The notes under the pieces: model-generated
What the model saw: the letters and a program-made list of their open reading frames with translations, nothing else
The model's database searches: none
What the model was told of the DNA's origin: nothing
Shown: positions 48,001-60,000 of the stretch, in pieces
Layout of the letters: each line of letters opens with the position of its first letter
Numbering within the stretch: position 1 is the stretch's first letter
NCBI GenBank assembly: GCA_029962745.1
Contig: CM057167.1
Span: 24,375,887 to 24,439,886 of the forward strand
Source of the DNA: Echinometra lucunter
Taxonomy: Eukaryota > Echinodermata > Echinoidea > Camarodonta > Echinometridae
Direction: 5' to 3'
Length of the DNA: 64,000 nt
Position numbers and translations under genes: made by a program

Positions 48001-51000
48001 AAAATAAAAATCATCATTACAATACATAAAGAAACATGCACATCAGCATCGCACTGGCACTTTTAGCGTGGAAAACTTGAGAAGTATTAAAGTGGGAAAG
48101 CTGATTCCAGAACTTTGGGCATACATGGATCTACTTACTGCAGTCGGTTTCATCAGTGCCATCTCCACAATCATCCAGTCCGTCACATAACCAACCCATG
48201 GGGATGCAGGCTCCACTGTCACACATGTATTCCAGGAGACCACAGGTCTCTATGGAACAAAAACAGGATTAACAATTATTTCTATACTGATGATTACTAA
48301 ACTGAAGCTGTCTAACTACAATGTGCAGGAAGGTTATTTTTTAACTTGACACATCAAACACATCTCTCAAATATTTAAACAAAATTTTTAAAGATGTGAT
48401 CTAGAACTGCCAAAAAAGTGAAATGAAATTAACATCTACAAATATCCAAACCATCTTCTTTTTTTTTTCCAAATTCACTTTGCATAGTCTTCAACATTAC
48501 TCTCTCAGTTTCAATTATTTACACATATTGAATGTGTAAAACCATTTCAAGAAATACAGGAAAGTATCAAAAACCATCTCCTTCTTTTTTTTTCCAATTT
48601 CACTATGCATAGTCTTCCAGATTACTTTCTCAGTTTTAATTAGAACACACTATTGAATGTGTAAAACCTTTTCAACAAATAAAGAATATTCTGTTGGGTA
48701 ATGTTGTAATAGAGCTAATGTTATTTGTATACATACCCTCACAAGGCTCTCCCACACAATCCATTGTGCCACCATGGCAAGTACTGTAAATATAAAAGAT
48801 TCATATCATAATGTAATTACCTGTATCAAACTTGGAGTAAAGATTAATTGTATTTATCATCCAAACCAAGTCACAACCCAACACCGAGCCCTAGTTGTCT
48901 TACGAAGGTTGCACAGCTAGAATTATTAAACATAATGAATTATGCTTTAATATATGACTTTCAATTTTCTTCATGTGCAATATGTTTATACTGTACTCGC
49001 GTCACACTTGTGATTAGCACACTGCCCAGACTCCATATTTAAAATACTTATGACGCCAACTGCAAGAATTTTTATTGCTTAATACTGATTGCTGTTTTCC
49101 ATACACGTATGTGATAATTAATTGATTTTATGTATCTGTATGCTTTTTAAATAAGAAATAACAACAGTAGGCCTTTTTAATGGCGATCGTGCCTTTTGTT
49201 CTCTTGCCCCCCAATTCTGGAACAATCTTCCATCTACCTTTACCACAGATTCATTCAAAGCACTTTTTAAAAACTTATCTTATTAGTCAATCCCCTTAAT
49301 AGTTAATGTATTGTGTTTTGCATTGTATTTCATATTCTTTCTTCTATTCATTACGAAAATTTGTGTTTAAAAACAGATCTCCTCTGACACCCCAATTTCA
49401 AATTCCAAGCTTCTCTCACTGCCCCCCCCCCATCCCGATATCAGCAGGAATGGTAATCCTTAAGTAAACAACCACACACTCTCCCAGATAATCCACCTTC
49501 CCCCCAAGGAGAAGTGACCTTCATACGGCCAGGCAGAGGGAGAGAGAGAGAGGGAGAGAGAGAGAGAGGTATTATAAACATGTGAGTCCGGAACTGTTTT
49601 CTTTCACAATGCAGTGAGGGTGCATTTGTATCCGTGATGGTTTCATGCCTGAATTTTTTTGCCATTAGACTAAAACAATTTCAATATATAGATTTGACTG
49701 TAAGTGTAATATTGAAATTTCGAAATCATTTCTCTCTCTGTCTTATTATTCCATCTATATATTTAATTATTTGTATTGTGTTTTACTCTTCTTTTTTGAT
49801 GGGTGAAACAGTGAATTGCATTATAAGTTTGATGTCACAAAAATCTTGAATAAGAATAACATTTACATGTTGGAGATAGTGAAGGACTTTGTAATGAGTT
49901 TCTACTGCATTTCATATTTCTAATTTCATCGAATATAACAGAGTTACGATTTCTTGCTAAACAAATGAAAATAACACAATTATCATTTTGTTGTTGTTGA
50001 TATAACAATTCTTTAACCTAGTATAGGCCGATCAAAATAAGGAGCAAACTAATTTCATATCCCATCTTTTTCTTTTCTATTTTTTTTTTTTTAATCATAT
50101 TTAATTTTTCATGCATGTAACCCTTTTCTTGATAAAAAAGAAGCAATCATGATCTTAAACACTTCTCAAGCATCAGAAAATTTGAATATTTGTGTATGTT
50201 TGTATAACAAATACAAAATGAATAGTGGAGCTGTGACATGCACGAGACTAAATGTATGACAAGAGGCAAGAACCGTTTTGTCAATAAATAAAGTGAAATT
50301 CATACATTTGTTATTTTCATTTGATATTGATTAAATGTCTAGTGTTGTGTTTTTTGAATTTTATTCTTCTATTCCAAACATCTCAAATTCAAACTGGTGT
50401 CTACCTTCTTCCATTCCCCTGCCTCCCTCTTTCGCATTTTGTTAGCCTTAGAAATGAAAGCTCTCATTGCAGAACCCAGTAATAACTCTATGCTCAAACC
50501 GCCATGGACCCTATCCATGCTCAAACGAATGGGTTTCAACTTCAGCTGGAAAGAGATGTATTATTAACTTTAGCAGCACATACTGGTTCCAACCTCAAAA
50601 TTGTGAAAAAAAAGAAAAAACAACAGCTTCTGTCCTTGCGCTGTTGATGAATGCACGTGTTGTTGAAACTGAACGTCGCACTGCCGATTATTACTCCACG
50701 GAGGAAAAAAATACTTTGATTGGGGAATATTTAAAAGGCAAAAGTAGTGATATTTCAAGGAAGAAATTGAATTTTAGATTCCAGTCCTAGTTGAAGAAAA
50801 CAAGTTTAGACAATTTTAAGCAAAAAATAATGGATGATTAAAATGGAAAAACGTAATATCTATACGCAATGTAATACGGTTTAGCAGTTCCCAAGTATCC
50901 GCTGAGAGCGATCGAGCACGCTAGCTACTTAGGCGATAGGCGAGCGAGCTCGGCTTATGCGGCGGCGCTTGGTTATTATGCAAGCTCAAGACTTGTCTGG

Positions 51001-54000
51001 GAGATTTTTTTTACTTACTGTTATTTCGGCAATTGTGGGTCATTTTGCATCCTTCAAAATTTTATTTCGATCTTCATCAAATTTTTGAATCGTTTTTCGA
51101 CATGCTAATGTCCTAAAACAAATATAATACAAAGTCATTATTTCAAGATTACTTTCAGCCAGGAAGCTCTTAATAGTTTGTTTATCCTATTACGTAAGGA
51201 GGACAGCTGCAATCTCACTCCACGCTGTTCATCGGCCTGTTGCGGTTTCCAGCGCGGTGTTTGTTCGGCTCTTATCAGCAGCTGCAGTCGACCCCACCCC
51301 AGTTTAAACGAGAAAAACTCAACTTTCCCCAAAAACTGAAAATGGGGTGTCGATACCCCACTTGAGTTCCCATTGACTTACACGCAAGGCCTTATCAGCA
51401 GTCAAATGAACCCCACCCCAGTTTAAACGAGAGAATTGAAGCTCTCCCAAAATCTGAAATTGGGGTTTCAGATTCCCCACCTGACCTCCCATTGACATAA
51501 CACGCAGGGCAATGGGGTTCCTGTGTTATAAGCTGGTGGGGTATTTTTTAAACACAGGATTCACGTAATGTTTTCTCTCTTTCCTTTTCTCTTTAAATCT
51601 GCCCAGAAACATTCATATTAAGTGCTATATAAATGCTACAAATTATTATTATCATTAAGTATGCAATTTCAACTCACCAATTTTGACAATTGATTGAAGT
51701 AACAGTTCCAGCTGCATACTCTATTCCATCACGGTGACATGGGCATTCAATCTTGGGAATGCATTCCCCATCTACAATGAAATAAACAGCATCGGTAAAG
51801 AACAGTTTATAAAAATAACAAGCAGTGTTTGTTTCAGTATGACAAACCAACTTTTGACCCTATCTGACATCTGAATACCTAAAAAAAGTCAATCTCTTCA
51901 TTATCTACAGGCCTGAAAAAAGGAAAAAAAATATATACACATACATGTACATGACTGTATGATTATATGAAGATTTTGATTGAAAAACCAATGCAGGCCA
52001 TTTTTTAAATTTTTGAAGTAACAAAAAAGGTATGCCTTCCATTTTCTACATACGTGCACATGTAGGTATGGTGAAGTTTGATCTCTGAAAATATTGTTTT
52101 TATGAACAAAAACAATAGAAACATAAACTCTGATCATGAACTTGTCTCATCAAATTTTGGCAGTGATACATTTCTCCAACTTGGTAGCATGCACTGTATT
52201 AGGAAAAGGCATATTCCCACTTACCTTCAGAGAGGGTCCCATTGGGACAGTGACATCCCTCAGCACAGTTTCCAAAGCCTATCTGATCTCGGTCAAATGA
52301 GGCGCAAGTGTCAACAGCCGTTGTCCCACATGTGTTGTATTCAAAACCAGCATTACATTGGACAGCTAAAATTTGTAATAAAAAAAAAGAAAAGAAAAGA
52401 AAAGAAAGAAATTATCATCCCATACATTTTACAACCCTGCCCCCCCCCCAAAAGAAAACATTTTTTTTTTTTTTGCCAATAACCTCTAGCCATACTGATC
52501 TGGTCAAGAAAATAATTTTGACTTTGAAAAAATTAAGGAACAAGTACATGATCATAAAAGTAGATAATGGAAAAGCATGCACTTGGCTTTGGCAATATAT
52601 ATACTACACGTATAGGGTTGCTAGGAAAACACAATAGGAAAATGAAGAAAATAAAAACATTTCTTTGACTGCTTCAGTGCTTCTAATAAAAACACTCTAA
52701 GAAGAAGTCTGTTCTCATTAAGAAAAAAAAAAAAAAAAAGGTGAATGCATCAGAAAGCTGAGAAATCTCACTGTTGGGAAATGTACTGAACTTAAATTTA
52801 ATTCTTGATCACTAATGATGCATTTGAGCCGGAAGGTCTCAACTGAAGTAGAGCAGTTATAAAACTCATCTAATTCATAATCATGAAAACTAATTACCAC
52901 ACAATTCCTGAGATCGCCATCTGATGTCAAATCCATGCCTTGAACACTCCATTGCATAAACAGCAATAGCTGTACACAGACATTCACAGTCACCACCAAG
53001 ATCACATCTGGTTTACATGTACCGTATAAGAAAAAATATAACAATTATGTGCAATACTAAGCAATAACAGTAAAATTAATGATGATGATGAGGATAACCA
53101 TCTACCCCCTTTTCTATCTCTCTCTCTCTCTCCTCTTTCCCTCTCTCACTCCTCTCCTCAGCTACAAGTTCTTGTATTTCCATTTTGTTTATAATTATGT
53201 TCTTTATAATCATTATTTTGAGATGTTTGATTGTAATGCAATCATATATATTTGATTGTAAATCGACCCCTTCAGCCTTGTGTTGCTGGTCAATATCTGA
53301 TTTTATACCAATAAATAATAATGATTATAATGATAATAATAATGATAATAATAATAATAATAATAATAATAATTATGATTTGTAATTCTAAAGTGTAAAC
53401 AACAATAGCTGAACGCAAACATTTACAGTCAACGCAAAGATCTCATCTGCTTTACGTGTATAGGAAGAAGATAACAATTATGTACAATACGAAGCAATAA
53501 CAATAAAATTAATGACGACGATGAGGATAACAATTATGATGATTCTTCATTCTTAAAGGCATTGGCTAACATTGTTATGATTTTTTAAAAATCTCATTTT
53601 GTTACTTAAAAATGGGATAAACATTAGGGTTATAGTGTAAAAATACCAGTGTGAAAGTTTCAGAGCATAATATCCACGGGAAGTATTTTTAAATATTAGA
53701 AATGTGAACCAATGTTTGAAAAATATACGAGGGTCGGTTGCATAGACCCAACGTAAGGAGTGCGCATGCGCACATGACTCAACGGACCGCACTGTGTGTA
53801 TTGACGTATCACGCGGCGGAAGGCAAGTAACGGTATCTTTTAATTCGCGCAAACGGTCCTCTTAGTTCAGTGTCTCTCGAGACGAAAGCTAATAAAATCA
53901 CGGTTTGCGTCTAACTTACAGCTTTTCCTTCCAAATTATGGTTGGTTTCAGGGTTTTTGAGTATAAATACAAGTACTCATACACATGTTTCATCTTAGTT

Positions 54001-57000
54001 TGAGAATTTTTTAAATCAGCTACTCACAAAGTTAGCCAATGCCTTTAAGTGTAAACAGCAATAATAATCACAATCACCACCACGATCACACTTGGTTTAC
54101 ATGCACAAGAAAAAGACATAACAATTACAATAGAAAGCAGTACATGATAATGATGATGGTGATGATGACTATAACAATATAGTTCTTAATTCTAAATTGT
54201 AAATAGCAATAGCTGCATGTAAACATTCACAGTCAACACCAAGATTAAACCAGGTTTATGAGGCTGTAACATAGATAAGTGCTTAAAGATACAAAGTCCT
54301 TGTCCATTATGTCAAAAAAATTAGAATTCTTGGAAATACCTAAGCTCTAAGCAACATTTTCCTTTGAATTCGGTCCTGAATCAGGTAAGTTCCATCATAC
54401 ATTGCATTCAATACCACTTCAGAGTAATTTCTACATTTTACCAAATATATTATTTCATCATGTTTTCTTTCTTCCCCCCTTTTCTCTATTAAAACACGAC
54501 CATAAAAAGTGAGCAAACTGAAGTTGTAAAATTCAATGATAACTAAGTCTCAACATCTTCCATGCCAAAGAAATAAACTGTAAATATTGTAAATAAACTC
54601 TCATAAACTCTGAAGAGTTTAAAAAAAAAAAAAAATTTTGTCCAGTTGGAAAGCAATCACAATGCAAATAACTAATTCAAGTTAGACAGGGAAAAACTGT
54701 GTTCCTCATTTAATATTGGTAAGAGAACATGAAATGCATTCTTGGTACAGATTTGCCACTACACATGGTCAAAGAGAAATAATTTTTATGAACTCACCCA
54801 CATGAATCATAGATACAATTAGTAAGGTAGGTATCTGGATCCACAACCGAGTGACAAGGCTCAAATGTTCTGGAGTTGATGATGCTACATCGACGCTGTG
54901 CCCAAGCTTCACGATGACTGTTAACCTGGAGATGACAAGGCCCATCAAGAGTAGTTAAGATTTTGTCCCCATTGTATGATCCATGCATCTTAATTTCAAC
55001 TTATAAAACAACAAACTGTTCAACAGTGAAACATTTGCATCTGTTAATATCTGAAGCCCAATTCCTTTCACACTTCCAAAGTATGTTTCTCTGCTTTTCT
55101 GCTTTGACAAAGTCAACTTGTTGCAAAGTTTGTTCACCCTTTCTTATACATTTAGGTAACTTGGTCCTAAGAAAGGACGTGAAGAGAGCTTCAGAGTGTA
55201 GGAGAACCACAACTTAATCAGGTAAAAACCAATACACTCTGTTGGTAAAAAAAGTAAAATGAAAATCAAGTGTATTGGCTAAAAGAGTCAAGCAAGTTTC
55301 AATAGGGATTCTAAAAAAAATACTGCAACAGTAATCTTCAGGATTAATGGAAGCAGTATCTATTACCAAGTATTAGATCCTTTGAGGCTATTTCATTCAT
55401 TTATTCAATTTATTTATTTAATTTCCAGGCAAAGATAAAAACATATTTACAAAGGAAACAAGCAAGAAATACCAACAACTAGAGCCCGAGGATGACTAAA
55501 AGGAAACAAGTTCCTATTGAAAGATTCTCCTTACTAGTTGGTGGTTCACAAACACACACAAATACACATAGGGTCTACTTCTACATGCAATCTTTTTTTT
55601 GTCTTAACACATGCAGACTACACTCTTAAACACCACTAAAAATCACCGTGCAACAGGGATGTGACTACTTACTCTGCAAGGGTGTACCAAGTCCTCCTTG
55701 TACAGCTCTGGACATCCACTGCTGACCTTCCAGCTGTTGGCGAAGTTATCACTACTGTGCTCCACAGCTCCATTGCGAGCCGTGAAGTCGTTCTCCTGGT
55801 CCCCGTCAAAATTGCCACAAAGACCAGAGAGATGGCTCTCAAAGTCGGGTGTAACTGAGACGTAGATTCTGGTACCTATAGAGTGAAACGTGTATATAAT
55901 GACTACTTTATATGGGAGACAAAATGTGGGGGTTTTTAAAGCAAGTGGTCTTTTTGGCAAGTTGCTTTCATACAGGTTACAAAGAAAAAAAGTGTTATTA
56001 GTGAAACAACAACTGTTGTCTCTCTCTAGAAATGATGCCCTTCTATAGAGGTGGTCACTAGAACAAATTTTACTGTAGGGAACAATTTATTTCACTTTAT
56101 TCATCAGCATTTTGAAGAATTTTTTGGCTATTACCTTTTCGGACAAAAGTTCTAAACCGTTCTAGTCTGATAATTCCTTATTTCACTATCCTTGCATGAC
56201 ACACACTCAAAAAAACTTTTGACTTTAAGTGTGTATTGGTGTACTGCTGCCTGGGACACAATGACATATATGTACATGTACACCTAATACTTTGAATTGT
56301 ATTCCAGAATGGCAGAATGGCACTTAGTCACATTTTAATACCTCCATCCCAAAGGACTTCCAGTCCAATATTTGCAAAGATGACATAGAAGAACCCTGAT
56401 CTCTCAATGCTCCATGCAGAGTAGTACTTGGGCAGCGAAACCGGCACTCCGTTCACTGTCACTTCACCTCCCCTCACCAAAAATATTGTGGTATCATCGC
56501 TGAAGATGATTTCAATGGCACGAGTGCAGGTGACACCACTGGATCCGCACTGGATGTTCTCGACCTCGATGGAGAATGTCCCGTTGATGTCCTGTGCGAG
56601 GGTGTAGCGGCAGTCGCCGGTGAAGGTGTACTTCTTGCCGTCAAATGTGGTATAGTGGCCCTCACCAACCGCAGAACAGAGTCCTTTGTGCAATGAAGTA
56701 AGAAAAATTTCAATTCATCAAAGTGCACTAGATGAAATTGGATATTACATGTAAGTAAACTGGCAAGCAGAGACGCTTTTAGACTTCTAAGTTACAGAGT
56801 GGAGTTAATGTAACATGTTATTTTGAGCATCCTTTTTTTAATAACATCATTTCACACAACCTAATTTTTAATAATATTTATTTGGTACAGACTTTTTACT
56901 CATTTTTTCCACTTACGATAATTTTGAGCTTTAAAGACCTAAATTACTCTCCAGTTATATACAGTATGTATTTTGTTATAATGAATATCAATTTTCTCCC

Positions 57001-60000
57001 TCACTCCCCCTCTCTCTCTCTCGCTGCTTTATTATTACTTAATTCATTCTCTACTGCTCAGTCTTCACCTACGTGTGACTGATGAACTATCTACATGTAA
57101 TACAATCTACATGTAATTCTGCATAAAGCATTCAGAACATAAATTACTTACATGATTATTAACACATTCACATACATGTATGAATTTACACTTTGAATAC
57201 ATACCTGGGCAATCATCATCTGTGCAGTGCCAATGAGAACCATTGCAGTAACTGCAAAAAAGAAAAACATTAAGAAAATTACTAAATAACAGTTTTATAG
57301 TACTGAACAAAGTTTTAAAAATGATTTAATTGGAAAGTCCTGGCAATACGCTACACTCGATTCAGAAGACAAATGTACACAGATATGATTCAATGCTTCA
57401 TATCTGCCTGAAGGCCCGATGGGGGGGGGGGGGGGGGGGGGGGGCGAGGCTGGTATAAGGGAGGTCAATCATCACTCACCATTCATTGCACGTGTCGATG
57501 TGGACTACTTCTCCATGTTCATATCGTCTGTCTCCATGGTAACAAGGACACTCAGATGGCAGCACACACAAGTCTCCCTGTATGACATAAATTAATACAA
57601 CAAACAGGATTCACATAATGAAAATACATCCAAAATGGTTCTGAGTACTTAACAGATTATTATGTCATCGCATGAAGGACAGCCAATATGCAACAAGCGA
57701 ACATTCTCCACTTCTTAGAGAGGACAAGAAAATCAAAGAGTGAGAATGAGGAAAATAAGCCTGTTCAGAGCAGCCTTCATGAACAAGTGCCTTTTAAAAA
57801 CAATTACAGGTATCAAAACTTTCAGAACAAACAGTAACAAAAAACGTTTAAATTGCAGCCCCTCCTCCATCAACCATTTGATGAAACTTAAGTGTTAAAA
57901 ATATTGTGGAGTCCTATGAGCACCATCTCGACTCTGACACTTACATCTAGCAGATACCCATCTGGACACATACATCCAGGCCCTGCCTCCACTCCGCAGC
58001 TGAAGCCATGGGCGACACTCTCGCAGGTCAAGGGGCACCCTGGAGCTAGCTCGTCATAGAGCTGGTTCACTGGACACATGTCTGTCACGTTGCACTTCTC
58101 ACCCTCGCAGTGGAAGGATCCATTGATGCAGTAACTGGGGGATGCAAAGAAACCAAATGAGACAATCAAATCAGCATCGAATTATGGGCTTGATGAAGGC
58201 TGAGGTCAAACAGGAAAAGCAGAGGCTGAATAAGACAGAAATGCAGAGGTACTTGGACAATAATTCAGCCAGACTGGAACATAAAAAAGAAGAAATAGAT
58301 AAGGAAAAGCATCTACAGCTATCTTTTTAAATGGCACATGCTCATGAAGTCATTCACACGCCTTGAAAAACTTAATAGTAGATAGTTACGATCTAGGGCT
58401 AAGTGTTATCAGATGCTGATGCCAGTTACTCCAAGAGATGAAGCATCTGCTCTGGAAAACAGAGCACAGCAGCCAATATCCTACATTCACCGAATTTCTA
58501 ACTTTACCCAGTTCTCACTTTACCCTAATCTAACACCAATTACAAAGTTTACCCTAATCCTAACAGCTTGTTCAGATATGGCATGAACCCCCCCCCCCCC
58601 CCCCCCCCCCCGCGACAAATCCCTGCAACACTTTTAGTGTATAAGTCTATGGGATATGAGGCGGCAAAAAAATGTCGCCAAGGCAGGAGACATTTTTTTT
58701 GTCGCCTGGCTGCAAAAAGCTGTGGACCAATCAAATTCTTAAAAAGTTAGTGGAAAATATATTGTTATGAGTCTATCTCTGCAACTTTTGGATGCATTAA
58801 TGGGCATTCATCAACATAAGTGGGGTGGTTTGTCACACCATACCTGAACACTAAAAAGGTTGCGGGGATTTGTCCCGGGGTTTTTCAAGCCATATCTGAA
58901 CAAGCCTTAAACGTATATTTTGGGAGAAATAAAAGTCCAGACTCCAGAGGATTGAAAGGGATGCATCATTTTGTTACCAAAGCAATTATACAGAGCTGTC
59001 AACCCCAATTGGGAAAAAATCCTATTCTTTATTTCATTTTATCCTATTTTCAAGCCCAAAATCCTACTTGTTTCAAATTTCAAAACATCCAACAGTATAA
59101 AGAATCATTCTCACAAGTTTCAAAAATCCTATTTCAAAGGGAAAAATCCTATTCAGTGTCATATTCCCCTTAAAAATCCTACTAAATAGGAGAGAATCCT
59201 ACTAATTGGCAGCTCTGATTATAGCTCACAATCTTACCAATCCTGACACATCTGTTCAATGAGAGATCCAGCAGGATATGACTGGTCTTGATGGTAGCAG
59301 GGGCAGTTGATAGGTGAGATGCAGTTTCCCTCATCATCCAGCACCGTGTTATCAGGACAGTTGCATCCTTCGACGCACTCTTCCGTCTCCACACAGGTAA
59401 CGGAGAGATCCCGACACGTCTGACCACAGGTCGGCCCACACTGCCGGTAGACCTGACCACCGTCACACTGTACACCTTGAAGAACAATGTTTGCAAATCA
59501 TCTTAAACTGTTGTCTCCCTTTCTCAATATCTTCCTCAATACACACCTCTCATATCAAGGGTGGAGGGGTGGGAGGGGGGATGGGGTGCTTTCTCAATGC
59601 AGATCCGAATACATGGTCAGGGGAGTAGATGGAGTGTTTGCTCTAAATTCTCTCTGAATATACACTTTTCAGTAAAACATGTAATTTGTCAAATTAAGTA
59701 CAGACTGCAATAACTTAATGATTTAAAAGGCTCGTGTCTCTGTATCTATAGCAAAACATAAAAACATTTGCCTTTTCATTTACGTACATGAACATGTAAA
59801 GGTACACTGCATTCAGTTTCATGTTAAATAGCATTTAAGTGAATAACAAAAGGTTAAATTTAAACAAAAAACTCATTGATAATGCTTGACAACACTTACT
59901 GCAGTACTCAGATATGGAGGGATGGTCTCTCCACTCCACATTTATTCCCTCATTGGCGCAATCTGTCGCATATCCTGCGATGACCTCACAAAGGCACTCT

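Larger units (their letters stand above)
48784..51677 (-). other. 2.9-kb intron with retroposon debris
   Basis: Phase-2 intron. Holds the LINE remnant (49182), a GA tract (about 49538-49568), a 120-bp tandem duplicate (51271-51510) and, near 51625-51655, an AAGTGCTATATAAATGC tail of SINE/LINE type. No exon of the host gene recognised. Confidence 0.6.

Noticed and set aside
58588..58611. C24 and G24 runs (58588, 57421) as a linked regulatory pair able to form G-quadruplexes
   Set aside because: Homopolymer length is unreliable in assemblies. The C-run belongs to a TIR element, and nothing connects the two runs except composition.
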